From assembly GCA_949825065.1 (NCBI GenBank), contig OX463838.1:3574251-3638250 (forward strand): a DNA stretch of 64,000 bases. Reading direction: 5' to 3'. This DNA comes from Odontocerum albicorne (taxonomy: Eukaryota > Arthropoda > Insecta > Trichoptera > Odontoceridae). Below, in pieces: positions 30,751 through 42,047 of this stretch. The stretch's first letter is position 1. Every line of letters starts with the position of its first letter. The notes beneath the pieces were generated by a model, which made no database searches, had not been told where the DNA came from, and worked only from the letters and a program-made list of their open reading frames with translations. Position numbers and translations under genes: made by a program.

Positions 30751-31025
30751 ATAAGTGTAATGTATCCCTATCAATGTTAATCTTATCATGTACTCTGTTA
30801 TCCACATTCAATAAATATTATAAGTAATCATGTAACGTATTCAAACCAATGTTAAGCTTATCAATGTTAACCATACCATGTACTATGTTATCTACATCCA
30901 ATAAATATTAGTGTTATCACGTGTATGTCAAACTTAACTCAATGTATTATGTTTAAATTTATTATCTTGTTGGAATTATCATGAACCGTTTACTATCCAA
31001 ATTCAATAAATATTTGATATCACTA
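30751..31025. repeat. Diverged tandem repeat, about 3 units
   Basis: CAATGTTAATCTTATCATGT / CATGTACTATGTTATCTACA and CAATAAATATTATAAGTAAT recur at intervals of roughly 75-110 bp (30772, 30856, 30985). Units differ considerably. Confidence 0.55.
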
Positions 31026-31722
31026 AATGGAAGTAAACAGCGAACGAGACATTCCAAATAGTCGCCTGATATCGATTTGACCTTACAAAGGGCCCCGATA
31101 ACATACCCGACTAAAATTCCTTCTTAATTATCTAAGGGTCGTGCGTACGTTATCTACGCTTTAAATAGGACGTCATATCAGAGGCAGCAATCACATTTCT
31201 TAAAGCCACTACGATGTTAACATCATCGTTATTATTACTTCCACAATACTGTTAATATTATACTTTAATGGAATTCAACGATTATACAAAAAAATTACAC
31301 AGTTGAAATTCTAAAAGTGTTTTCGTTGCCAAAGGCCATAACATAAAAAAATTATGTTTTAACGAATCTCGTTTTAACGAACAAAAATTTTAGTATGACG
31401 AATATTCGTAAGTCGAATACGTCGTTGAGGGGATCCAAACCAAAGGGGATGATACAAGCAGTATCTAACGAATGGCTAACGAATTTGAATGAAGATTAAA
31501 AGAAAATAATCCTTATTTTAATTGATAACTGCTCTGTACACAATTTAACAAGCGAGGTAGAACACGCTTCAGTAAAAAAATTACCTCTAAATTGTCTAAT
31601 AGTTTTGCATATTTTGGATATGCAAAACTATTATACGTGCAGTAAAAATGTATTACAGTTGGTAATGAAATGGAGCTATGCCACCTGATATAAAGGTTTT
31701 GTTTTCGGAAACTATGAATATA
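31026..31722. other. Unclassified stretch with pogo-like motif and hairpin
   Basis: CTCGTTTTAACGAAC at 31368-31382, preceded by TTTTAACGAA, resembles pogo/Tigger-type termini, but no matching far end was found. A perfect 16-bp stem TAATAGTTTTGCATAT / ATATGCAAAACTATTA with a 5-base loop lies at 31597-31633. Confidence 0.5.
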
Positions 31723-31726
31723 TTAA

Positions 31727-32336
31727 CCCTTCCTTCCCTGTGATGTGTAACTAGTATACATTGCTTCTAAAAACTTTAATATCTCTATAAATATAATAAA
31801 TACTGGGTTCCGATTTTAGGTATTCCTCCGTAATACATTTACGCATTGAATGAAAAAAATAATATTAATAATAATTAGCACTTATCGGCCACATCAGAAA
31901 TATTTTGTGAAAATCGGGAATGAATTCTACAATACAATCAAACGTGTGCCAGTATGTGGCGTAGGTATATTCATTCTAAAAAATCGTTATGGGTGAGGAA
32001 GTGACACTATTCACGTCTCACTCTCACTCTACTTCGGTATATGGGAACGCAAGATATAGAATCTAAGTTCACTCGCTTCAGTAGCTCGCGGGCTTTCGTT
32101 TGAGGTGGTCGCTTTGCCCGTTTTGTGAACGTCGGCCGATGGTTTTTTTTTTGTGCTTGCAGCAATTAAATTTCAATTATTATCACTTTTGACTTCAAAT
32201 TTAATTAATTTAAGCGTTTGGCTATGAATATTCTTATTTTTTCGATTTTAAATCGGTCATTTTTACATGTGTATTGATGTGTATTGAATGCACAGCACCG
32301 GATCGCGCGGATTTTTTTAGCACAGGAAGGCAAAGG
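31727..32336 (-). mobile_element. piggyBac-like MITE, copy 2 (610 bp)
   Basis: TTAA at 31723-31726 and 32337-32340. Plus-strand ends CCCTTCCTTCCCTGTGATGT and AGCACAGGAAGGCAAAGG. Interior CATATACCGAAGTAGAGTGA and CCCGATTTTCAC (both minus) match copy 3 in reverse. The terminal CCY and TTAA target are the piggyBac hallmarks; no transposase is present. Confidence 0.85.
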
Positions 32337-32340
32337 TTAA

Positions 32341-33268
32341 TAATGTTTCTGGCATGCATCCTGTAGCACTGTTGGCTGGAAAATATTTTTATCAATTATT
32401 TGGTAATGTAAATGCAATTTTGAATGCTGCTAAAAAAACAGTGTCCTTAAACTATGTTTTGAAAAAAATGTAATTGAGTGTATATGTACAACTTTTTATT
32501 CCGAAATAAAACTGTTTTTTTAATACTTTTTTTCTACCATATTCATATCGCGAAATATATTTTTATGGTCCCAATAATTTCGTATTTGTGGCATATGACT
32601 TGTAATAACAAAATAAGGCATTAAGGAAAAATACACAATACAATATTATGTAGTGTTTATATGGAGAAAGGGGTATTGACATAGTTTAGTCACATGGAAA
32701 AAAAATACTCTTGAAGTAACCTTCGTCTTCTCAAGTTAGGTCTATTATAATCAGGTCTGCCTCAGTTAAGATGTTGACTCCCAGCTGATATTTTATCTTT
32801 TTGGAGCGGTCTTCCTAGAGGACTACTTCCGGTGGATGTGTCATGTACTTCCACGTAGGGAATTCCTGTGTTATCTATTATTTACACGTGGCCTCGCCAG
32901 TGTCTTCTATAAATTTTATCCATTTAACGATATTCAACACATATTTATCGCTCGTACTTGAAATAATTTCATTATTTATCACGATATATTATGTCATAAT
33001 ATTTCAGTGTATCATATATGTATATCACCGGTATAAAGGCTGTAAAATAAGTGGATGGCTGCCGCTTAATACTCGTAGATTCCAGTTTGCTTCTTGCGTT
33101 TTCGGGGAAAAGTAGCAGGGCGAAGATATTCCTCTTTAGCAGGTAGAAGTTTGTCGTAAATAAAACACAGTAGACGTTCCAGAAACTGAAAATATATTTT
33201 GCAAATTTTTCGTTCCTTATGTGCAGACCATCGCTCATCGTAAACCCCTTTATTTACCCGTGTATGCC
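32341..33268. other. Unclassified stretch
   Basis: Two ~90-codon frames, one per strand (32843-33115, 32972-33238), overlap and have no domain motif. No repeat recognised. Confidence 0.5.
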
Positions 33269-33796
33269 GTCACGGCTTACTAGATACTTGCTAGATACCA
33301 TGTATACCACGCGCTTTCTGCATGCATGGACTGTTCGATTATTTATAGTGACTATTGCAAAGGCCATGCATAAGGAACATTTCGTTACAATATGTTAGGT
33401 ACAAGGTACAATGATTACATTTTTTTCTCTACAATATTTACACAGCAATTACAAATAAATCATATATTTTAGGTGACGCATACGTCCGATACAATATACA
33501 TTTATCAAATAAATCTTAAAATGTTGCGTCGTCACGGCTTACTAGATACTTGCTAGATAGCATGTATACCGCGCGCTTTCTGCATGCATAGGCTGTTCGA
33601 TTATTTATAGTGACTATTGCAAAGGCCACGCATAAGGAACATTGAACATTTCGTTACAATATGTTAGGTACAAGGTACAATGACTACATTTTTTTCTCTA
33701 CAATATTTACACAGCAATTACAAATAAATCATATATTTTAGGTGACGTATACATCCGATAAAATATACATTTATCAAATAAGTCTTAAAATGTTGC
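33269..33796. repeat. Tandem duplication, 2 x ~264 bp
   Basis: Both copies begin GTCACGGCTTACTAGATACT (33269 and 33531). They share TGCATGCAT, GACTATTGCAAAGGCCA, TTTACACAGCAATTACAAAT, and end TTAAAATGTTGC. Differences are a few substitutions and a 6-bp GAACAT-type insertion in the second copy. Confidence 0.95.
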
Positions 33797-34583
33797 ATTG
33801 ATTTATACTTGTTGTGTTGAGTCCTTGTACGAATTAGGGAAACCTGTAATGGGCAAACGACCAGAAAAAAAAAGAAAAAAATGGAGTTTAATACTTCTGA
33901 GGGGCTTCATTTCATATGTTCTTAGTAAACTTTTGTTCTTTGTTGATTGTGCTCTTGGGGTAACCGATGCTTAGCAGTAAATAAATTCCTAGTATGTTTT
34001 TATGAAACGAAAATAATCGAATCTATGTTCTGGATCTTTCTTGCATATATCCGACAATTTAACACTCGTATTTCATAGACAGGTGTTGGTCTTCGACCGA
34101 GCGCATGGGCGTAGCTAAAAGTGATTTCGCGTGGGGGGCAGATTGCGGTTTGTGAACTGAGATCGCTCCAACTTCGTGGAAAGCTAAGCTAAAAGGGCGT
34201 GAATAAATTATATTACATATACGTTTTATTAAACCATAAACCAATAAAGTATATGATTATGAGTGAACGCACACGTTTTGATAAATGAATGACTTGAAGT
34301 TTATATTATGACTGAATTATGACTACATGCTTTCTTTTTTATTAATTACTTTTCTTTGTTATTTTTTTTATTTAAAATTAACAGTTACAACACAGTTAAG
34401 GCGGCTTCACAGTACAGTGTTTTCATTTATTTTTTATATATAAATAAAAATAATAAAAATGTGTTTTTTATAAGAAGTTTTTTTTTCTCTTTAATATGTT
34501 ACTAGCCTCAGTAGCAAGTTTTTTTTTTCTAAATGGTTTTAACTGATACAGTTTGAATTACTTCAAGTTTTGTCCTTGATGCA
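33797..34583. other. Unclassified stretch
   Basis: GCATGGGCGTAGCTAAAAGT and CGTGGGGGGCAG at 34103-34140 have the look of a transposon end, but no partner was found. The rest is AT-rich with poly-T tracts. Confidence 0.45.
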
Positions 34584-34587
34584 TTAA

Positions 34588-35206
34588 TCTTTCCCTTCCT
34601 ATGCTAAAAAAATCCGCGCGTTCCGGTGCTGTGTATTCAATACACATAAATACACATGTAAAAGTGAGCGATTTAAAATCGGAAAAATAAGAATATTCAT
34701 AGCCAATCGCTTAAATTAATTAAATTTGAAGTCAAAAGTAATAATAATTGAAATTTAATTGCTGAAAACATGAAAAAAACATCGGCCGACGTTCACACAA
34801 CGGGCGAAGAGACCACCTCAAATGGATGCCTGAGAGCTACTGAAGCGAGAGAAACGAGTGAACTGAGATTCTATTTCTTGCGTTCCCATATACCGAAGTA
34901 GAGTGAGAGTGAGACGTGAATAGCGTCGCTTCCTCCCCCATAGTGGTTTTTTTAGAATTAATATACCTACGTCATACACTGGCACACGTTTAATTGTATT
35001 GGTGAATTTATTCCCGATTTTTACAAAATACCTCTGATGTGGCCGATAAGTGCTGATTATTATTAGTATTATTTTTTTCCTTCAATGTGTAGGTAAATGT
35101 ATTACGGAGGAATACCTAAAATCTGAACCCAGTATATATTATATTTATAGATATTAAAGTTTTTAGAAGCAATGTGTCCTAATAACACATCACAGGACAG
35201 GAAGGG
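34588..35206 (+). mobile_element. piggyBac-like MITE, copy 3 (619 bp)
   Basis: TTAA at 34584-34587 and 35207-35210. Starts TCTTTCCCTTCCTATGC (the terminal CCY appears as TCT, a change), ends ACAGGACAGGAAGGG. The best reference for the interior: GTGTATTCAATACACATAAA, CATCGGCCGACGTTCACACA, TTGCGTTCCCATATACCGAA, ACGGAGGAATACCTAAAATC. Confidence 0.85.
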
Positions 35207-35214
35207 TTAATTGA

Positions 35215-35650
35215 GAGATTTATTTTTTAGGTAATATAAACTGAGAAGAATATGTGGTGTGTCGATGTCGATGATAGAATAAGAAATGTAGGTATTAAGG
35301 ATAAATGTGAGCTTAAATTCATTTGTTAAGTAGGGGAGAAAAAGCACGTTGATATAGTTTGAAATGGTAAAAAGAATTAAGATAAAAGACTGACTAATTA
35401 TATTTACAATACAAGCATTAGGAGAAGTAGTTATAGTTAGAAGACAAACAAGTAAAGTAGGGTTGGATCAATTCAATGAAATTTAGAAAGAAGGAAAGAC
35501 AAAGAATAGAGAAATCGAAGAAATTATACTTGAAGATATAACGATTTAGACGAGACGAAGAAAATGTATCGTGATAGTAGAGTTTACCGCTCTCTCCTTT
35601 TTGCTTGCCTCAATTAGGATATGGTATGATGGTATATATATATAAAGTAA
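35215..35650 (+). mobile_element. LINE-D remnant
   Basis: LRRICGVSM, then NVGIKDKCELK and, further on, QTSKVGLDQFNEI-stop-KEGK mirror the LINE-D order. The 3' end CAATTAGGATATGGTATGAT + GGTATATA is typical. Abuts the MITE copy 3 on the left. Confidence 0.65.
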
Positions 35651-35749
35651 TACAGCGATTTGATTTTGCAATTTCCACGTCAATAAGTCAATCTTTAAAA
35701 AAAAAATATATACCTAATTTCATATAACACTCAAAAATAAATATCGCAA

Positions 35750-36065
35750 CTAAACTTAAGGCGTTGAGTAAGATGATGAAAAGTACTCTGAGGTGGTTTG
35801 GGCATGTAAATCGAATGAATGAAGTCAATCAAAACAAATATATAGTGCAAATGTGAATTAAAGGTATGAATGAAGAAGACCAAGAAATTTATGGTTGGAC
35901 TAAGTTAATGATATTTTAAAAGAAGCAAATGTAAAGTCAGAGTTGTGTAATAATCTGCGTGGACGTAGAAGACGCGAAAGATTTGTGTCAAGGTATAAAA
36001 GTCGTGCACTCTTTCCTCTCTACCTACCTGACACGGAAATGGAGTGATGTTATGTATGTATTATT
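35750..36065 (+). mobile_element. LINE-D remnant
   Basis: TLRWFGHVNRMNE is clear, followed by RPRNLWLD-like and ILKEANVKSELCNN sequence with frameshifts. It ends CCTACCTGACACGGAAATGG + AGTGATGTTATGTATGTA. Confidence 0.7.
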
Positions 36066-36593
36066 AATACAAATAGCGTAATACAAACCAAATATTTAGG
36101 ACAATATTTTGCCTCTGGAGTTGAGTAACCCTGCATCAACATGTGTGAAGCTTTTAATTCTGCAAAGCAACTTGCATCTCGTTCCACTAATGAGGCCGTG
36201 TGTTTTCTATATCTCAATATATATCCATAAAATTCCCACAAAATTCTCAATGATTATTAAATAATTTTAAAACGATGACTGTAATTTATTCTACTGCTTT
36301 TTGTATCTTCATGTTAGTTTAAGATAAAGTTGTATTATTTGTCAATAATTTTAAGTACTTGTATAACCTGTCACATGTTCATTTGTATACTAAAAGACAC
36401 TGTTGTGTCGTTAATTAAATAAATAAATAAATATATATACTCGTAAATATCTCAAAAATTTCCTTTGGTTGATTGCGCAACATCAAATTTTGACTTTTTC
36501 ATAGGTAAAAATCATGCTTTATTTGTTACCAATCATTGCTTCCTCAACATACAGTTTCGTGGAGAGCTCCAAAAATCCTTCCTGATACATTAC
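36066..36593. other. Unclassified AT-rich stretch
   Basis: Two frames of 60-66 codons without motif. (AAAT)n at 36415-36430 may be the tail of an unseen element. Confidence 0.45.
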
Positions 36594-36830
36594 GACCTAC
36601 GAGTATGTGGCCTAGTTGGTAAGACGCCTGTCTCCCAGCTTGCAGGTTCAAATCCTGCTGGAACCTCGATTTTTTTACCTAGAAGTATTCCAGTCTTGTT
36701 TTCACTTAAGGCCTCTTTAACATCTTTCTGGTTGGTTAGAAAAGATTACCACATGGCAATAAGCTCACACGGTTGTACTGTATACAACGAATATATAATA
36801 TATTTCATATAAAATTACACACATTTTATC
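36594..36830 (+). mobile_element. SINE-1 copy, complete with tail
   Basis: A box GTGGCCTAGTTGGTAAGACG, B box AGGTTCAAATCCT, GGAACCTCGATTTTTTTACC, CACTTAAGGCCTCTTTAACA, CTTTCTGGTTGGTTAGAAAA, CATGGCAATAAGCTCACACG, then GTTGTACTGTATACAACGAA. Confidence 0.85.
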
Positions 36831-37924
36831 CGTTTCGAAGGTATTGGCAGATGATATTAGGCGTGTTAGTACAAATAACATGTTTATTAATAGCCCACAA
36901 TTTGCATATCTCAAGAACCAGGTGAGGGCGCGCGCTCGCTCTTAGAGCCTCAGGGAAATCGTGCCCGCAAACTGTGGCGCACGATCCACTCTGCCTTTTT
37001 ATGAACCTTTGTTTTATCCTCTTTTGCGCAAAATTGATAGTTCTTTTCCAATAAATTATGAAATATATTCAGAGTTACGTAATATGAGATATTCTCACTT
37101 TGTAACTGGAAATATCGATTTTCAAACGTTTATTCTCAATAATCCCCATTGGATTTATCATTGACGTGATCAATATATTGTGATAATCTAGAACAGGGGT
37201 CTCCAAACTTTTTAGCATAAGGGCCACACTGACTCCTCTACTAAGTCCCAAGGGTGTCAATACCTCGCTAGCTCATCATACCAACATACTGAAATTTTGA
37301 ATTATGCGGAAATTTTCGTATTGGGACTAGCCGGCGAGTGAGATATCTATGGCGAAGGGTGCGGGGGTGGACTCCGCTCCGTTCGCAATTTCGGTTAGTA
37401 CTTACTATTATTTTGTTTCTTAATTGGTCGTTAAATAAAAACATTGATTATTATTTTGTATGGTTTACATACATTGTAAATTTTACAATGTAATCAAAAT
37501 TAACTATAATGGGCCGGATACCGGGCATCCCTCATATATTGGATGTTAATTTTTTAAAAGAATAATTAGTTAAAACTTCAAATTATTATTTTTTTATACT
37601 GTCTCCTATAATTGCAAAGTTACTTAACTTTGGAGACAAATCATCCTAGTGTGGGTAATTGCCTATTGAATAAAACGAAAATATTATTATATGGAAGAAT
37701 CGAGATTGTGCATTCAGAAATAAATGTGTTTCATTAAATATCTTATGTTTCTCAATTTTATGTAATTCATGTGTTTCATTAAATATCTTATGTTTCTCAA
37801 TTTTATGTAATTCATACACGTATATGAGGCTATTTTTGTTTTGAAATTATAAGTCAGTCGATCGAGGTAAGCCAAGAATGCTAATGGTTTTGAATCGGTA
37901 CTAATATCTACTTGCAACGGGTCC
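36831..37924. other. Unclassified stretch with a hAT-like end and a short tandem duplication
   Basis: A 67-codon plus frame at 36961-37164 (FYEPLFYPLLRKIDSSFPIN) is not recognised. CAGGGGTCTCCAAACTTTTT at 37196 with GGGCCACACTG resembles a hAT left terminus, but no right end was found. GTGTTTCATTAAATATCTTA + TGTTTCTCAATTTTATGTAA is duplicated head to tail at 37726-37815. Confidence 0.5.
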
Positions 37925-38285
37925 ACCTCGTAGATAAATAAAAGAGATTTAAGATGGTTTCGACACATTTGGATAGAATAGAATGAATGATGAAAGAATG
38001 ACCAAAGAAGAGGTAAACCTACCAAAACGTAGCTGGATCAAGCGGAGCAGATTTTGATAAAAGGCAAAGTGACAAGTGTCAATACAGTATTGTGCACGCG
38101 AAATGTATAAATGTAAAGCATGTGAAATTTGTGCGCCTGGATTGAGATGTAGGAAGGACAATTAATGTATGATCATGGAAGGCTACATGTATGAATATGG
38201 AGGAGGAAGCTATGAGCTTAGAAAATTTTTGAGTTATGTTATCTCTTCCTACTCTGCAAGGGACACAACGTGGTGATCAACGTTT
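37925..38285 (+). mobile_element. LINE-D remnant
   Basis: LRWFRHIWIE corresponds to LRWFGHxER. GACAAGTGTCAATACAGTAT sits where the KVxxxN codons are. The 3' end CTCTTCCTACTCTGCAAGGG + ACACAACGTGGTGA fits the family. Several frameshifts. Confidence 0.6.
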
Positions 38286-38353
38286 CCTCTAAGGTGTGCA
38301 CGTATGCAGACGCACATCTGTTAAAAATTTGCCGCACATATCTCAAAGAAAGG

Positions 38354-38610
38354 AACATGTAAGCATATTTTGTTTTGCGCAATTAAATATTTTATTTTGA
38401 TATGTTATGATGGGTTCTCAGGTTCCTTTCTTTGAGATGTGTGTGGAACACGGAAACACCATATACCTACTCGTATTATGTTACGTATTTCGAATAAAGA
38501 CTTACCTATAATCATATGTTTTTTGTATATATAACCTACATATTTGAAAAACGTAATTTATGATTTCGTGGTACATTATGTTGATTACTTAGTTTTATCT
38601 ATGCATGAAT
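38354..38610 (+). repeat. Left copy of a ~255-bp direct repeat flanking LINE-A
   Basis: AACATGTAAGCATATTTTGT, GGGTTCTCAGGTTCCTTTCT, GAACACGGAAACACCA and ATGCATGAAT match 39400-39654 base by base with a few substitutions. Confidence 0.9.
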
Positions 38611-38649
38611 GAACTTTAGTAAAACAGTTTACAAAATAAAAAACAGTGT

Positions 38650-39399
38650 TTTATTTATTTTATTAAAAATTCATTAGCATTTTTTTATTTATTTCCTGAA
38701 CACATCATTGCAAAAAATGTCTGGGGGGATTATTGCCAGGCGGTAATCTCTTCCAACCAAGTAGACAAAAAATGATAAATTAAGTTACGTGGCTACAAAT
38801 CATATTCCAATAATTCATAATTATGAAATTTATTAATCATAATAAAAGTAAAAGCGAGATATTATAAGAAAAGGAAGGAATGGTAGAGAGGAAAAAGTCA
38901 GAAATGAGACACGTTATATTACTGGCTAGAAATAATTTTTAAGCGCTTCTTAAAGCAAGCCAAGGATGGAACGAATCGAATATTGGTTTGTAACTGGTTC
39001 CAGAGTCTCACTACATAGACGGTTAAGGACAATGTAAAAAAAGAAGAGCGGTGAACTAGGAATGCCAATAAACAATCTATTTTTAAGCATAGTGGAATTC
39101 CATGATTGGCTGATAATTTTTGGCGAGATAACAGGGGGCGGCGGAAAGTTAAGAATATTGTACAATAGATATAGTATGTGAATTTGATGTCTATTTCTCA
39201 CGTTCAATCAGTTCAGCGCCTTCTGGGTTGAAGTGATATCATCGTACTTTCTCAGGTTAAAAATATATCTTAGACAAACAATTTAAAGGCGCTGTAATTT
39301 TTCCAGCTATTCCTCCGTAATATCCAAATGACATATGTCCGTATAGTCCAAAATCGGAAAGAGCAGAGATTGCATGTGTAAAATTTTGGTTTTAGTTAG
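38650..39399 (-). mobile_element. LINE-A copy between direct repeats
   Basis: Minus strand: worn ORF (WLNVRNRHQIHILYLLYNIL; FGIPSSPLFFFYIVL) with frameshifts, UTR and a T-rich left end that is the reverse of the (AAAT) tail. The 5' end stops at CTAACTAAAACCAAAATTTT and passes at once into the right direct repeat. Confidence 0.85.
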
Positions 39400-39654
39400 A
39401 ACATGTAATCATATTTTATTTTGCGCAATTAAATATTCTATTTGATATGTTATGATGGGTTCTCAGGTTCCTTTCTTTGAGATGTGTGCGGAACACGGAA
39501 ACACCAAATACTTTCACGTATTATGTTACGTATTTCGAATAAAGACTTACCTATAATGATATGTTTTTTTATATATAACCTACATATTTGAAAAACGTAA
39601 TTTATGATTTCTTGGTACATTATGTTGACTACTTAGTTTTGTTTATGCATGAAT
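39400..39654 (+). repeat. Right copy of the ~255-bp direct repeat
   Basis: Starts at the exact LINE-A 5' junction. The plus strand continues into LINE-E coding sequence, so the ancestral locus lay just upstream of LINE-E. Confidence 0.9.
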
Positions 39655-39689
39655 ATGCATATTTGCGCATTACCCTCTTTTTTTCTTAT

Positions 39690-40829
39690 ATATATAAGTT
39701 GATGGTCCGCACACACAATGAAAAAATAGGCGTTGGTGGTGATATGTATAAAAAGAATAATAATATCCTTATTGTTAGATTAATGAACACTTCTTTTGGC
39801 CAAAGGCATGATATTATATAGCTCCAATTGTGTATAACGCATTGTCAGCTGAGTGGAAGGCACTTATGGTTTCAAAGGCATGATATTATTTAGCTCCAAT
39901 TGTGTATAACGCATTGCCAGCTGAGTGGAAGGCACTTACGGTTTCAAAGGCATGATATTATTTAGCTCCAATTGTGTATAACGCATTGCCAGCTGAGTGG
40001 AAGGCACTTACGGTTTCAAAGGCATGATATTATTTAGCTCCAATTGTGTATAACGCATTGCCAGCTGAGTGGAAGGCACTTACGGTTTCAAAGGCATGAT
40101 ATTATTTAGCTCCAATTGTGTATAACGCATTGCCAGCTGAGTGGAAGGCACTTACGGTTTCAAAGGCATGATATTATTTAGCTCCAATTGTGTATAACGC
40201 ATTGCCAGCTGAGTGGAAGGCACTTACGGTTTCAAAGGTATGATATTATTTAGCTCCAATTGTGTATAACGCATTGCCAGCTGAGTGGAAGGCACTTACG
40301 GTTTCAAAGGCATGATATTATTTAGCTCCAATTGTGTATAACGCATTGCCAGCTGAGTGGAAGGCACTTACGGTTTCAAAGGCATGATATTATTTAGCTC
40401 CAATTGTGTATAACGCATTGCCAGCTGAGTGGAAGGCACTTACGGTTTCAAAGGCATGATATTATTTAGCTCCAATTGTGTATAACGCATTGCCAGCTGA
40501 GTGGAAGGCACTTACGGTTTCAAAGGCATGATATTATTTAGCTCCAATTGTGTATAACGCATTGCCAGCTGAGTGGAAGGCACTTACGGTTTCAAAGGCA
40601 TGATATTATTTAGCTCCAATTGTGTATAACGCATTGCCAGCTGAGTGGAAGGCACTTACGGTTTCAAAGGCATGATATTATTTAGCTCCAATTGTGTATA
40701 ATGCATTGCCAGCTGAGTGGAAGGCATTTACGGTTTCAAAGCTCAAATGCACATCGAAGCAATGGCTCCTTTCTCAGGACATTGCTGAAACTTATAGAGT
40801 ATTATTGCACATTGGGAAATAAACAGTGC
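39690..40829 (+). pseudogene. LINE-E ORF C-terminus with amplified 72-bp segment
   Basis: Upstream part: VRTHNEKIGVGGDMYKKNNN, ILIVRLMNTSFGQRHD. The repeat frame reads YYLAPIVYNALPAEWKALTV + SK per unit, with TGA once per unit. After the last unit the frame ends SKLKCTSKQWLLSQDIAETY, RVLLHIGK-stop (about 40827). The order (VRLxxTxFGQR, then Y-x-APxxYNxLPxEW, then KxxxKxWLL) is that of the extreme C-terminus of many LINE ORFs. A frameshift separates FGQR from LAPIV. The tandem array (39801-40736) interrupts what was one exon-like coding end. Clade not determined. Confidence 0.7.
39801..40736 (+). repeat. 72-bp minisatellite, 13 units, derived from LINE-E coding sequence
   Basis: Unit CAAAGGCATGATATTATTTA + GCTCCAATTGTGTATAACGC + ATTGCCAGCTGAGTGGAAGG + CACTTACGGTTT. 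Exactly 13 x 72 = 936 bp. The first and last units carry most of the differences; internal units are almost identical. CAAAG occurs at the start of the first unit and again immediately after the last (40737-40741). Confidence 0.95.
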
Positions 40830-41284
40830 TAGGGATCTTTTTGCCTATGGGTGGTTACGTTTAAATACATAATTCTTTATGTTTATATTGTACATTATAC
40901 ACCAATATTGAGTGTGGCTATTTTTTTAGTTTATGATATGTTGCTACTATTGTTTTTATTTGTTTATTTTACTGAAAAGTGTAAATCTTACATTTCTAGA
41001 GTGAGCTTTTTTTTAATGTTGTTCTTAGTGACTATAGTATTTAATTGACATACGTGATAAGCTAGCTGGTGGACTTTAAACAGGAATATCTAGCTATGTT
41101 AGAGGTCAGCAGGTCTATGATGTCAGAGCATAGAAATTAAGCTGATGGATGAAGGGGAATGTGTTGTTTTTATATGATTGTTAAAATGTATGTCTTTAAA
41201 TTATTGTTTTGTGATTATTGTACCTCTACACGTTATGTAAAAGAAAACAATTGAATCATTTATAGTTAAGGCACAACACTTTGA
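40830..41284. other. Probable LINE-E 3' UTR and unclassified DNA
   Basis: Follows the LINE-E stop directly. AT-rich; no second copy in the window to define its end. A 65-codon plus frame (40851-41048) is hydrophobic and without motif. Confidence 0.4.
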
Positions 41285-41470
41285 AGGTTTGAAGACGTTG
41301 TAATTTATTTTGTCAAACACTGTTTATTTCACTTTATATAACGGTTTTCACCTCATCATCAAGAGAGCACAAACAAGACCTTGTGTTTACTCTCCTGATG
41401 ATGAGATGAAAACCTTGAAACCGGTAGGGTTATATAAAGTGGAATAAACAGCGTAAATTACAAAGAAAAT
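41285..41470. mobile_element. Inverted pair of Penelope terminal repeats
   Basis: Left arm TTTGTCAAACACTGTTTATT / TCACTTTATATAACGG / TTTTCACCTCATCATCAAGA. Right arm CTCCTGATGATGAGATGAAA / ACCTTGAAACCGGTAGGGTT / ATAAAGTGGAATAAACAG. Almost the whole element is a palindrome; no coding part. Confidence 0.75.
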
Positions 41471-42047
41471 AATTAAATTAAATTAAAACAAAACTTATCA
41501 AAATAATATTGGATTATATCCATCTGAACCATGCGCGAGATGACAGGTTCGAAGTAACCAATCCAGTCTTAACCTATTTCTGTTGCACCTTGTGCTCTAC
41601 ATTTCCATTTTCCACACCTTACAATATAAAAAACAGCGCCCCAGGACAGTAGGCCGCCCCGCCAGCAGTCAGCAGTCAGCAGTCAGCGGGCAGCGGGCAG
41701 TCTTTCTCCCGTTTAATTACTGAATAACTGTGCCAGAAGGGCGGCTGACCAGCGCCAACGTGTTCTTATGGAAATTTCACCAGATTGTGAAACTCTGCTA
41801 TGGGATAATTGGATTCATAATTTATACGATAGCCGAGTGGATAACTTGCACTAAACTCAAATAAAGGATTAATTGAAAGGTTTTTCTACCGCCCTATCAG
41901 TGGCTTAGGTCCAAATTCATAATTCAACCTTAACATAATAAACATTAACAAATTTTATTAAAGAAATAAGTATTTGGAATAAAATGTCGTATACTAAGCA
42001 CTAAGAAAGTCAAGAGGTTTAATTGTCTCATTTCAAAGTTCGGAGCG
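41471..42047. other. Unclassified stretch with 7-bp tandem
   Basis: CAGCAGTCAGCAGTCAGCAG + TCAGCGGGCAGCGGGCAG at 41663-41700 is a short GTCAGCA/GGCAGC array. No coding signal. Confidence 0.5.
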
